A stretch of DNA of 64,000 nucleotides from Lutjanus erythropterus. Its lineage: Eukaryota; Chordata; Actinopteri; Lutjaniformes; Lutjanidae. Made by a program: the position numbers and the translations under genes. The notes below the pieces were generated by a model that ran no database searches, was not told the DNA's origin, and saw only the letters and a program-made list of their open reading frames with translations. Below are positions 56,101 to 64,000 of the stretch, in pieces (position 1 is the stretch's first letter; every line of letters begins with the position of its first letter). Location of the stretch: NCBI GenBank assembly GCA_020091685.1, contig CM034595.1, positions 7,029,132 to 7,093,131 on the forward strand, given 5' to 3'.

Positions 56101-59100
56101 CATCGAACTGAGCTGCATTGCAATGACTCACTCAGGATGTGGAGCTCCGGTCTTGGTCAGGAGCGTGAGCAGGAAAAACATAAAGATGACAAACACAGCC
56201 AGGCCCACCCAGAAGCCGATCACTATGGAGTCTATAGAATAAAACACAAAAACAAGACACAATCATCATTATTAAACCAGAATTAAGGAAACATTAAATG
56301 GAATTATGTGTTATATCCTACAGAAGTATTTTATTATATTGAGAGGCAATAAAATCTTGTACACCAGACATGTTTCCACAGGACGGTTAGAGAAATAGTC
56401 ATTGTGATGCTATAGAAAATGTATATAATCTCACTATTGAGTCACACAGACACACTGCAAAAGCATGTATGAATATTAATAAGCAAGTAAAAGTATCTGA
56501 AGGAAAGGCCACAAGATCAATAAACAAGAAGGATTAATCTTCAGGGGATCATTAGTATTCACAGCAAATTTCATGCCGATTTAGCCAACATGTGTCTTAT
56601 CAACAGTGCTGACAGGGTGGCTGGCAGCCCATCACTGCATGTCATTCCCCCGCTCTCTCTCCCCTCTTTCCTGTCCTCGCTTCAGCTGTCCTGTCAAATA
56701 AAGGCATAAGCCAAAAAAAAAAAAATTAAAAAAATTAAAAAAACAGTCTGATGTGTTGGCAGAGCTGGTCTTAAGTTTACAGAGAGCCCAAAATAGAGAG
56801 AGTTCGACCTCTGGGGAGCCTGAACACGCTCAGTCAATAAAGGTGGTGCTAAAGAGAAAAACAAAGGCTCATCACAGTCATATATATAGATCATGACAGG
56901 ATCATGAAGGAATATGTCACTCAGCAAATGTTTAGTGATATTATTTGTGAAATGCAGTGGTGAAAAGAGTAAGTAAAAGTACAAAGTACTCATCTCAAAA
57001 GCTACTCAGAGTATTAGTTTTAACCGTTGATGCTTAATACATTATCAATAATCAAAGAGGTTTCTGTTTCTCCAAATCTCGTCACATCATTTTCCTTGAC
57101 CGATAGTTGAAATGTTAGGAATCAATTAATCATTTATACGTATACGATACAAAAACACAAGTTGCCTTTTTCCTCATTTTAAGTTAAAAGTTTCCTTTTT
57201 CAATATCAAATGAGGCACAGTTACTGTCATTTCTAGACTATAGATTAAATACTCATGGATACAGTTTTGATTGGTTAAATTCTCAATGAATGAATCAGGT
57301 AATGATTAATCATTACCAGCCTTACTCCAGACCTGTGCTGCTGCAGGGTTTAGTTTTTCATCCATACGCCCTGGTTTGCATTGGCCAATTTGTGATCAGG
57401 TTGTTTTATTGGCTACAAAAATGCAGATGAAATCTTTGGATATTAATTCAATTTGTGGTCTTGTACTCTTTAAAAGTAACTAAGTAGATTGCATGGCAAA
57501 ATGAATACTTAAGTACAGACTTGAAAATTACTTCCACTCTGGTGAAATGCTGTCTTATATTTTGTATGTGAAATTTCCTTATGTGAATTGTGTAAGAAAT
57601 TGTGTTAAACACATGAAATGTCTTTATCATGTTATAATTTAACAGGGAAACTAATAGTAACTGCATATGCTGTTAACTTCTCCCCTCAGGTGTCATGTTT
57701 TTGTTTTCGTAATTTCCTGTTTTATTTTGTGGTCCTCCCTCCTGTTTCTGTTGCTTCACTTCCTGTCTTTGTCTGTTTTCCTGCTCTTTTGATTTCTGAT
57801 TAGCTTCGCCTGCCCCTAATTAGTTCCTTGTGTATTTAGTTGTGGGCTCAGTCCTAAACCGGCCCCTACAACCTCACCCTGAAGCAAGCAGGCTGCAGAC
57901 TAACAAACCACGCTCCTCTCTGGTGCAGCACCTCTGTTGTGTCCGTGATGGAGGAAACGCCACGAGGTGTGGCTATTTCCAAGGATCAGTAATAAGATAC
58001 TTTTGATACGTTTTTCGTGCACACATGATGGAATGACGTGATGAAAAAATTGTCATCAAAAAACAGACGTGGCCAAAGAGCCACAGCAAGTATTTCTCTA
58101 ATTTAATGAATCAGTTTTCCTTTCACAAGTTCATTTTGTCATGAAGGTGATGAGTGTGTCACATCTTTGCACCTTACATCTTTGTCAATGCTGTTCATAA
58201 GATTACCATTTTAATATTTATTCATCGTGATGAATGTTCCTGTTTCTGCCAGAGACAGATGGGGGCTTCCCAAAGCTTGCAGGTGTATTTACAGCCTCCC
58301 CCTTATTTGTGTAGGAGCCGGTTTAGGAATGAGCCCTGGTGTTTCTTCATCAGTTCATCTTCATCTTTTGTGTTCCTGTCACTTGCTTCGTGTGTTGGAT
58401 TGTTTGCTTGGATTCTGGACTTCTGTCTGTCATCAGCATGAACCTTTTATGTGTTTTGACTGTTTCTGTTATAAAATGGTTTCACTGAAGTTACCTCTCC
58501 TGCTGAGTCTGTGCTTGGAGCTACTGTCTTATGTTTCTGCTTGACACACTATGATGTCAAGATATTTGAAGGAAAATGGGTTCTACACCCAAGAGTCCCC
58601 CTTTACAGACACACAAACTTTAAGCCCAAATCCATGCAATTTGGGGCAAAAAAAAAAAGTTTTATTTTGCCTATCCTGTTTGAATATATCTGCATACTGA
58701 GGTCCATAAACAGTGTGGAATATCTTCTTGTGGATTCAATGAGCTCAGCTGTCTTCATGAGTGATGATGTTAGTCCTCACAGCAACTAAGGTTGAACAAT
58801 TAATCAAAACTTTATCAAAATTACAATAAGGGCTACTGAGAATTTCAAATCACAGGATTTGCAATATCTGATAAGACACAGTTTTTGTTTGTAACATTAT
58901 TGTGGTGCAGCAGAGACGTGATCAGATTCTACAGACTTAAGAAAACATCTTTGTAGGGCTGCAACTAATGATTATTTCCATTATTAATTCATCTGCCAAT
59001 CATTTTTAGGATTGATCAATTAGTTGTTTGGTCCACAAAATGTCCTCAAATGTCAATCAGTGTTTCCCAAAGTCAAAGATGACATCTTCAAATGTCTTGT

Positions 59101-60782
59101 TTTGTCCACAACTCAAAGATATTCAGTTTACTGTCAGAGAGGAGCAAAGAAACTAGAAAATATTCACATTTGAGGAGCAGAAATCAGAGAATTTTGCCAA
59201 TTTCTTTTTTTAAAAAAAGATCCAAACTGCCAAGTAATTTAATAGTTGACAACTAATCAATTAATCAATTAATCATTGTGATCAGATGTAAAAATGACGT
59301 AAAAAGTAGCATTCCCTCTAATATTTCAAATCATATCACATTTGCAATATCAGTAAAAATAATCACAATTAGATTTTTTTTAATTGTTCTGCCCTAAGAG
59401 CAACTATTTCATTGTGAGCACAGTTTTTGAAACTTGTCCTTTCTGTATAAAATGACCAACAGTGACCTCTAGGATAATCACAGCCTTATGAAACCTCACA
59501 ACCACAGACTTCATACCTGGAGCTTTCAGTTGGATGGATGTCTTTCTTGTGTATATTGACAATAAGGGGTTTGGTGATCCCCAGAACTGAAATGCTCACT
59601 ATCCTGTTGCTGAAAAATGATTGCAGAAATCTGCAAAAGTCAACAGTTTTTTAAACCAAATCACTTTTTCTGTGGTGTTCCTCCAGGTCTTGGTGTCCTA
59701 ATGTGGTAATGTGGTATTTTGATCTGTGTAATAAATCTGTATAATAAATGGTATAAACTCAAAAACTATATATATCATTCTATGCTGATAGTATCAGCAC
59801 TGCATGAAGCATGTTCGACAAATACAACTTCATGTATCATATGCTCTTTTTGCTGAAGGCCTGGTGAACTCAAGAACTCAATTAGAGTCCGACAGACATT
59901 GGCAAATATTGGCCTGATATTGACTTATCCCAGCTATATCTGTGTCAGCATACATGTTGTCTGATATGTACCTATATGAAAACTTACAGACTGTTTTTAT
60001 ACATGTAGGTCTGCACAGTCAATTGCATTATAATTGAAATCGTAATTTGACCCAGTGCAGAATCAGAACCACATTGCAATTTTCTCAAAAAAGAAAAATG
60101 TGTGAGAAGAGCATTATAAAGAAGAACTAGTGCTGCAGAGATGCCCTGGCTTAAAAATCTTGTTTTCCAGCAGAAAGAAATCCAAATGTCAAATCATCAC
60201 TATTTTAATAGTGATATACATTAGTAAAAATGAAAACTGTGGTGCAAAAAATATGATTACCACTAATCTAATATATATAGATTTCGTTTGATCTGTATTT
60301 GTTATTTGGTATATTTAGAATGAGTAAAAATACACTTTTCATTGCCCTGGTGTCATTTAGGACAAGTGTTAACCACTTTTGAGGGATCACTGCAAAAAAT
60401 CTGCACTTATGTTTATTAAATTCTCTACAAAGAATATCAGCTGTTATTCTGATATCAGAATTCTTTCACTCTCTAATATCGCCATCAGCTCCAAAAACCC
60501 ACTGCTGGTCGGGCTCTATTTATTATCATCATTATTATTTTGTAAGTGATTAAACTGATCGCTGAGATTCCAGAGCTAATGTTGCAGTAAACCTGTCAGA
60601 TGACACAGATGAGTAACTTCGCTTCAGTTTCACAGTGATGAACATGAACAGGTGTACTCACAGCGGTGCGCCTCGAGTCCTTCAAAAGACACCGGCTCCT
60701 CGTCGTCATAGTATTCATACCTCCACTCATAGTCCGGGACTGGAGACGCGCCGGTGCCGTTTGGACCGTCAGCGCCTGACAT
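40621..60782 (-). CDS. mrap2: MRAP2, melanocortin receptor accessory protein 2 (3 coding exons, complete)
   Basis: The join 60782-60662, 56231-56132, 41140-40621 (minus strand) gives 741 nt, 246 residues plus TGA. Order along the protein: a sequon NGT at residues 8-10; the conserved juxtamembrane block YEYYDDEEPVSFEGLEAHR; a single transmembrane helix at about 42-65 (IVIGFWVGLAVFVIFMFF); the conserved LTKTGAPHP; a cytoplasmic tail with SRSLFQCYV; a Gly11 tract at 142-152; and the acidic C-terminal block HFSIPNCVN...GEDDLLL. MRAP2 forms antiparallel dimers in the ER and plasma membrane and tunes MC4R, MC2R and other receptors controlling feeding and energy balance. The human protein is 205 residues; the extra length is mostly the Gly-rich insert. 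Fish have mrap2a and mrap2b, and I cannot say which this is. It converges with cep162. Confidence 0.95.
40907..40939 (+). repeat. (CCT)11 trinucleotide microsatellite inside mrap2 exon 3
   Basis: Eleven uninterrupted CCT units on the + strand read as eleven GGA glycine codons on the coding strand (residues 142-152). A pure trinucleotide run in coding sequence is prone to length change without frameshift. Confidence 0.95.
41141..42479. other. start of the 3' half of mrap2 intron 2, no recognised content
   Basis: Apart from (TTTGTTC)3 at 41277-41299, nothing repetitive or coding was recognised. Confidence 0.4.
42833..43240. mobile_element. MITE-like insert within the LINE
   Basis: It starts taggggtgtaatgattcact followed by catgcatcagatgcatcggg, a frequent teleost hAT MITE start. 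LINE coding remnants lie on both sides. The right end is unclear. Confidence 0.4.
43554..43726. mobile_element. small hAT-type MITE splitting the LINE frame
   Basis: It starts tagatatgcaccca and ends gatcagtgcatcccta; the ends are inverted copies. The LINE frame reads ILILYR immediately before and YKSLND immediately after, so this piece was inserted into intact LINE coding sequence. Confidence 0.65.
44431..46398. other. mrap2 intron 2 segment, mostly unrecognised
   Basis: Nothing coding was recognised. It contains one strong hairpin (44999-45060) listed separately. Confidence 0.4.
44999..45060. other. 17-bp stem, 28-nt loop hairpin
   Basis: 44999-45015 (tcgactttacactcgac) pairs with 45044-45060 (gtcgagtgtgaagtcga) at all positions apart from one T/G pair. 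No flanking terminal-repeat or gene context explains it. Confidence 0.6.
46399..46950 (+). repeat. dispersed repeat B, copy 2 (uninterrupted)
   Basis: It shares an ordered series of blocks with 2494-2547 plus 3002-3390, including aataatatttct, tctcaacc, actctgtag, ccttctaaa, actgctcactac and ggttggcccgttaca-like aagttggcctgttaca. It serves as the pre-insertion form for the MITE at 2548-3001. Confidence 0.6.
47851..48670 (-). mobile_element. 5'-truncated L1-like LINE with perfect target duplication
   Basis: ttcagttact occurs at 47841-47850 and identically at 48671-48680. Directly after the left copy comes an 11-T run, which is the poly(A) tail of a minus-strand insertion. The 820-bp body holds the last part of a LINE ORF2. 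Confidence 0.9.
48045..48665 (-). pseudogene. L1-like ORF2 C-terminal fragment
   Basis: The minus strand reads LIQCKVVHRTHLTKVRLS (with breaks) and then, openly from 48371 to 48045, DPTCDRCHQAP, SHVHMFWSC and LQSYWEEIF, the Cys/His-rich C-terminal motif of L1-type ORF2. The upstream reverse transcriptase is absent (5' truncation), and a stop and frame changes lie before 48371. Confidence 0.8.
49513..50340 (+). mobile_element. LINE fragment with internal inversion (twin-priming pattern)
   Basis: 49513-49812 encodes reverse transcriptase on the minus strand (LRIAKLLFADDVVLMAS to SSEGTMECEMGRRI), whereas about 49825-50322 encodes the following C-terminal part on the + strand (VVMKRELSRKAKLSSYW to LLPLRPDFG, stop TAA at 50320-50322). 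In the ancestral element the first part directly precedes the second. The gene is 5'-truncated. The upstream part is inverted against the 3' part, as twin priming would leave it. Confidence 0.85.
50655..51045 (-). repeat. common teleost LINE/SINE-derived repeat
   Basis: It starts with (attc)4 tttctgtaacc and contains gggtcgcgggctgctggagt, attcacacctacgggcaatt, catgtctttggactgtggga and ggggagaacatgcaaactcc, a sequence found all over fish genomes. The (attc)n start suggests a minus-strand element with a (gaat)n tail, as in L2-type LINE ends. The family name is from memory. Confidence 0.6.
51046..52161. other. mrap2 intron 2 segment, no recognised content
   Basis: No coding or repeat signature recognised. 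Confidence 0.4.
52162..52312. repeat. hAT-type MITE fragment
   Basis: gtaaggctgcaacttgacta, gtcaattaatcagttgattg and ttgtttggtcaataaaatgt match the inner element at 58960-59280. It is cut off at 52312, where a Tc1 fragment starts. Confidence 0.5.
52313..52535 (-). pseudogene. Tc1/mariner transposase fragment, same family as 22592-24225
   Basis: Reverse complement encodes [18 protein letters not shown] and closely follows 23080-23300 of the first element (for example cagaactggaccacagagca). Only about 220 bp of the catalytic region survives; there are no terminal repeats. Confidence 0.85.
52896..53160 (+). repeat. dispersed repeat D, copy 1
   Basis: gtgacaggatggta-tttttttttc, gttgttggaactgaagtgaa, gccatgtttcacgtc and aaaaatcctgaacaaagaaat recur in the same order at 61163-61515. 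The family is unknown to me. Confidence 0.65.
53161..54113. other. mrap2 intron 2 segment, no recognised content
   Basis: No coding or repeat signature recognised. Confidence 0.35.
54122..54469. mobile_element. hAT-type MITE with perfect 8-bp target duplication
   Basis: Starts tagggatgtcccgata and ends atcgggacaccccta, inverted copies. The 8 bp ggtgcagc stand at 54114-54121 and again at 54470-54477. The 348-bp body is non-coding with many gatatcgg-type repeats. Confidence 0.9.
54702..54734. repeat. (AAAT)n microsatellite
   Basis: About eight aaat units, ending gataaaataaa. A shorter run of the same unit lies at 49011-49025. Confidence 0.9.
55790..55985 (+). repeat. dispersed repeat B, copy 3 (partial)
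   Basis: tctacatctaataaaaa, atcactagaaggttggcccg and gaagaatgagtga correspond to 3215-3375 of copy 1. It ends about 150 bp before mrap2 exon 2. Confidence 0.55.
56132..56231 (-). CDS. mrap2: mrap2 coding exon 2 (transmembrane helix)
   Basis: Acceptor ttctatag, donor ctga|gtgagt, 100 nt. It encodes the split Tyr plus SIVIGFWVGLAVFVIF, MFFLLTLLTKTGAPHP and the first two bases of Asp74. This is the signature helix of the MRAP family and nearly identical to what I recall for human MRAP2. Confidence 0.97.
56610..56745 (+). repeat. retroposon 3' end with A-rich tail
   Basis: ccgctctctctcccctcttt, cctgtcaaataaaggcata and then a long A-rich tail resemble a SINE-like 3' end common in fish. No target duplication was identified. 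Confidence 0.4.
56955..57541. mobile_element. hAT-type MITE with perfect 8-bp target duplication (mrap2 intron 1)
   Basis: Starts cagtggtgaaaagagtaagt and ends attacttccactctg. gtgaaatg stands at 56947-56954 and again at 57542-57549. Internal blocks (ccaat...tgatca, ttattggcta) match 33123-33890 in the opposite orientation. Confidence 0.9.
57691..58560 (+). repeat. LTR/SINE-like repeat split by an inner element
   Basis: tgtcatgtttttgttttcgt to ttccttgtgtatttagt (57691-57843) and tggtgtttcttcatcag to ctgcttgaca (58337-58555) together resemble one frequent teleost LTR-like repeat. The element at 57844-58336 separates the halves. Frames inside are not genes. Confidence 0.4.
57844..58336. mobile_element. 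MITE with 27-bp terminal inverted repeats
   Basis: 57844-57870 (gggctcagtcctaaaccggc...) and the reverse complement of 58310-58336 (gggctcattcctaaaccggc...) differ at only two positions. The 493-bp interior has no coding capacity. The target duplication is not clear. Confidence 0.75.
58787..59396 (+). mobile_element. AT-rich MITE, copy 2, carrying an inserted hAT-type MITE
   Basis: Ends ttgaacaattaatc and aattgttctgccct are inverted copies. The outer sequence matches 478-740. From about 58965 (tagggctgcaactaatgatt) to about 59280 (aatcaattaatcattg) an extra element is present that the other copy lacks. Confidence 0.6.
59882..60518. mobile_element. MITE next to mrap2 exon 1
   Basis: Starts tagagtccgacagaca and ends ctggtcgggctcta, inverted ends of a common teleost MITE. 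A further repeat-like start (taggtctgcacagtcaattg) lies inside near 60006. Its right end is about 140 bp from exon 1. Confidence 0.5.
60662..60782 (-). CDS. mrap2: mrap2 coding exon 1 (start codon)
   Basis: ATG at 60782-60780 opens MSGADGPNGTGASPVPDYEW; the exon continues through YEYYDDEEPVSFEGLEAHR and ends CGCT|gtgagt in phase 1. No other in-frame ATG lies downstream in the exon. The segment is the extracellular/luminal N-terminus in one of the two topologies. Confidence 0.93.
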
Positions 60783-60955
60783 GTCAGAGAGACTCTGAAC
60801 CAGACTGAGCCGCGGACCGTCTCCTCTGAGCCTGTGGGATTCCTCCAGCTATCCCCGCTCAGATCTCCCCGAACATCTCAGTGCGTAATGGCGCACACTG
60901 GTGTGGAGCGTCGGAGGGCTGCAACACACTGAACATGAACGACACACAGCAGAGA

Positions 60956-60993
<38 letters not shown>

Positions 60994-61060
60994 TCTGCTG
61001 TGAGAGCTGCTGCGCTCTCTCACCTCTCTCCTGCTCGCGCCTCCTCTCAGTTCAAATGGG
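60783..61060 (-). promoter_or_regulatory. mrap2: mrap2 5' UTR / putative promoter region
   Basis: The sequence directly upstream of the ATG is richer in G+C and CpG (gcgtcgg, cgcgcctc, ccgcgg) than the rest of the window, as expected near a vertebrate promoter. No transcription start or core element can be fixed by eye. A (CA)n tract lies inside it, and a non-coding first exon further upstream is possible. Confidence 0.35.
60958..60990. repeat. (CA)n microsatellite upstream of mrap2
   Basis: About 16 uninterrupted CA units, 176 bp upstream of the mrap2 start codon on its coding strand. Confidence 0.95.
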
Positions 61061-61162
61061 CTGTATTATCAGGGGGAGACAGATGTTTACACTGCCAAAG
61101 CCAGTGTGAAATGAAAACAACAAAATTATTCACAGTAGAATTTTGCTCCTAGAAATATTTAA

Positions 61163-61515
61163 CCAGAGCCAGACGACTGTGACAGGATGGTGTTTTTTTT
61201 TTTCTTCCATGTTGGGTTGTTGGAACTGAAGTGAGCTGAAGTGAACTGCTGAGCTGATTTGGACTGAGAGAGTTGCTGAAGGTAAGTTGGACTGATTGTC
61301 AGGTAGGGTGAGTTAGTGTTGTTCATGTGCTTGGCTTATATGGTGTTGGCCCATGGCTCCGACACATCACCAAGTCATGTTTCAGGTCCACACGAAAAAT
61401 CCTGAACACAGAAATCATGACCAACAGTTTAACACAATTCAGTACTACATAACTCTCAGTCTTTTCAAGTTTTCAGCAATTTCACCATTTTCTGACATGT
61501 TTAATGTGTTTAGAA
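61163..61515 (+). repeat. dispersed repeat D, copy 2
   Basis: It shares ordered blocks with 52896-53160, including gtgacaggatggt-ttttttttttcttc, gttgttggaactgaagtga, catgtttcaggtc and aaaaatcctgaacacagaaat. It has one extra segment near 61262-61350. Confidence 0.65.
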
Positions 61516-62125
61516 GAAACTCCCTTTTATCTGTGTGCAAATGAGTCAATGAAAACCATGACACACAGCTGAAAAAAGCAGCAGGCACAGCTCTTGGTCC
61601 AGTGTTTTTAACACCATATTTGTACTTGTAATTGAGTAATATTCAGTAATGTAACAGTACTTGTACTTGTACTTACGAGTTGGAATTTGTGATTGCGTTG
61701 ACTGAGGGGATTCTATTATCCATAAGAAATAACCTTTTGAAGTGAACCTTTGTTCGTTTCAAGGTGTAAAGTTATTTATTTTCCCTGTCTGTCTCTCTTG
61801 GAGAAATGATGGAGGTTTTACTTGTTCATCCAGCAGTTCCTTTGATTTTTTTCCCCAGGGTCTATGATCCTTTCATTCAGGGTCACTGTGTGCTGAATGA
61901 AGCTGCAATGTTGCCCATGATGAAGGTAAAAGGACAAAATGTCTCAGAGTTGAGTCACACAGTGTCTGTGTGTGTCACTGAGTGACAGAACAGGAATGAG
62001 AATGACATGTCATGTTTGGTTCATGTAAAAGCCACCGTACCTCGCTTTCACGGGAGGAAGACACCCAGACTGAAAGAGATGTAGAGACACAAACAAACAC
62101 AAACAACAAGACTGTGTTTCTTTCT
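61516..62125. other. no recognised content
   Basis: A short stretch at 61600-61680 (gtacttgta repeats) resembles one end of the MITE family at 33123-33890. Otherwise nothing was recognised. Confidence 0.35.
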
Positions 62126-62890
62126 CATCTTTAATCTCTTTGTAGTTATTTATTGTCTCTTTGTGGTCATTTTGAATGTTTTTTTTTAGTCATTGTATGT
62201 CTCTGTAGTCATTTTACATCTCTGTGGTGATTTTGCATCACTTTGTGGTGATTTTGTATGTCTTTGTTGTCATTTTTAATATCTTTATAATCATTTACAA
62301 CTTTTTGTAGTCATTTTACATCTTTGTTGAAATTTCGCATCTCTTTGTGGTAGTTTTGCATCTTTTTGTTGTCATTTCACATCTCTTTGCAGTCATTTTG
62401 CCAATTTGTAGTCATTTTACATCTCTTTGTGGTGAGTTTGCATGTCTTTGTAATCATTTTGAATCTCTTTATAATCATTTTGAAACTTTTCCTGGTCATT
62501 TTACATCTCATTGTCATTTTGAATATATTTGTAGTCATTTTGAATCTTTTCGTATGCATTTTGTGTCTGCTGTTTTCTTCTGTAGTCAGTCTACAAGTCT
62601 GTAATCATTTGGTCTATCTTTGTGGACATTTTACATCTTTTTAATCATTTTGCAACTTGTTGTGGTAATTTTGCATCTCTTTGTAGACAGTTACATCCTT
62701 GCAGACATTTTGCATCTGTTTATGGTGGTACTGTATTGTTTTGAAGTCATTTTGCATCTCTTTGTACTAATTTTGAATATATTTGTATTTTGCCTATCTT
62801 TGTGGACAGTTTGCAGCTTTGTAGACATTTTACTATTTATCTCTTTTTGGTGGTTTTGCATCTCGTTGTTGTCCTTTTGTATGTCTTTGG
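62126..62890 (+). repeat. 21-bp minisatellite, about 35 degenerate units
   Basis: Units of the form catctctttgtagtcatttt(g) run for about 760 bp with substitutions and small length changes. Because 21 is a multiple of 3, long open frames appear on both strands (for example 62347-62604 + and 62691-62993 -). They are products of the repeat, not genes. Confidence 0.9.
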
Positions 62891-62892
62891 TG

Positions 62893-63980
62893 TAAGCCCA
62901 GGTGGGTCTTCTTGCTGGGCATTTCTGCCTGACATACCTCCTACAGCACCATGGTGCCGGCTGCAGGATCATCAGCAGGCACCCTTCACTCATGTTTTGC
63001 TCCTTTAATTTCAGAACATCATGTCCCTGCCGTCCCCTGCAGCCAGTTTAAGACTCTTAATTTCTCCAAACCTTATCCTTTCTTCAGAGCCAGAATAAAA
63101 ATAACCTCCCTTGTTCTGCCCATTCTGCCAGGTCTTTGAAAGCCTTCGTCGTCTTTGAGACTGTGATCCCAAGAGATTTTAGAATCTGCTGGGTGGATGT
63201 TAAAGTGTAGCCTGTGAAACTGATTTCCACTGGATAGGTGAACCCTTCTACATCCTTCTTGTGAGCACACAGCTGCCAGCTCTGTGTACTTTTCTTGACT
63301 TTCTCTTGAAGGTCCCTCAGTCCCTTCTTTGCATGCAACAGTCAGTTGAGCCATGAAGACCATCTGAGTAGGGGTGGACCAGAACACAATGTCAGGCCGT
63401 AGGGAGGTTGTACTCATCTTTTGTGGGAATTTCAACTGTCAGTCAAGATCGGCTCTCATGTTCCACTTGCCTCCATGTGGCAGGAGAGATGATCCCTCCT
63501 GTTTCTGCTCTAAGCTTCACCTCCTGGCCTGATAAACTAGATCAGCCACTGTAATGTTGCTGGGCTGATCCAGTCCTCTGAGATGTATCAGAGATGCAGA
63601 TTCTGGGGACTTGGGAGGTTATTGTACAGGCCCTGATCAGGAAGCTCAGACTTTTGCTTGTGGCATCCTCCACATATCATCCAGATAACAGCTCTGTTGA
63701 TCACAGGTTGTCCATCTCCCTTGTTGATATTGACTCACTCATCCGATCTTATAGGACTCTCCAAGGTCCTTCCTTTCCTTGTCAGTGGTTTTGGGCCACA
63801 TTTTGGGTACGTTTGGGTACACCCTGCCTGGCTTCTGCAATCCAACAATCTTGGCTAGGCTTGGTGTGCTGTCTGCGTTGCACTCCACTTGCATCCTGTT
63901 CAAACTTGGGCCTTGGGTGTTTTGGACAGTCAGGTCAGGTGAGACTGTCTGTGCAAACACAAGCCTCACCTCCCCCTGTT
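62893..63980 (-). mobile_element. retroelement coding fragment, degenerate
   Basis: The minus-strand frame 63435-63073 contains RPDIVFWS, AQLTVACKEG, a K/E-rich helix with ELAAVCSQEG and LGITVSKTTKAFKDLAEWAE (in a neighbouring frame), a pattern I know from C-terminal parts of fish retroelement polyproteins. Frameshifts and stops break it. A 76-codon minus-strand frame at 63969-63739 may be its upstream part. Family uncertain. Confidence 0.5.
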
Positions 63981-64000
63981 CAGTGAAAGTTTCAGAGTTT

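Noticed and set aside
41140..56132. Additional gene inside the 15-kb mrap2 intron 2
   Set aside because: All substantial frames there belong to LINE, Tc1 or MITE relics; no consistent chain of exons was found on either strand.
58154..58544. Overlapping 95- and 105-codon + frames
   Set aside because: They cross the right end of the MITE at 57844-58336 and an LTR-like repeat; no conserved protein features.
62347..62993. Several overlapping hydrophobic frames on both strands
   Set aside because: All arise from the 21-bp minisatellite, whose period is a multiple of three.

Overview
The window is vertebrate genomic DNA, almost certainly from a ray-finned (teleost) fish. The genes are split into many short exons with GT-AG introns, only a few per cent of the sequence codes for protein, and the introns are full of teleost-type transposon relics: Tc1/mariner, hAT-type MITEs, L1-like and L2-like LINEs, and solo LTRs. 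No operons, CRISPR arrays or bacterial signals are present.

Two protein-coding genes are supported. On the + strand, 28 coding exons between 14 and 28738 encode all but the extreme N-terminus of CEP162 (KIAA1009/QN1 homologue), a centriole distal-end and ciliary transition-zone protein. All splice phases agree from exon to exon. The readable part is 1,381 residues: an acidic, low-complexity N-terminal half (exons 1-13) and a long coiled-coil C-terminal half (exons 14-28). The start codon lies upstream of the window. On the - strand, three coding exons (60782-60662, 56231-56132, 41140-40621) encode a complete 246-residue MRAP2, the single-pass accessory protein of melanocortin and related receptors. 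The genes converge tail to tail with about 11 kb between their ends. As far as I recall, the human CEP162-MRAP2 pair has the same arrangement.

Layout: 1-29065 is cep162 with repeat-laden introns. 29066-40280 is intergenic and holds a degenerate Tc1 element, a hAT MITE, a solo LTR and a degenerate tandem array. 40281-60782 is mrap2, whose 15-kb second intron holds a decayed L2-like LINE, an L1-like insertion with a perfect 10-bp target duplication, a LINE with a twin-priming inversion and a hAT MITE with a perfect 8-bp duplication. 60783-64000 is the mrap2 upstream flank, a (CA)n tract, a 21-bp minisatellite and a retroelement fragment.

I see no new biological system. The more interesting signals are a datable nest of insertions at 22456-24438 (retroposon, then Tc1, then solo LTR, each with its own target duplication), the twin-primed LINE, several MITEs with intact target duplications, long hairpin-forming elements in cep162 introns, a Gly11 tract in mrap2 encoded by a pure trinucleotide repeat, and a tandem NAGNAG acceptor in cep162. 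Exon calls rest on reading frames, splice sites and recalled family similarity. No alignment or database search was run.
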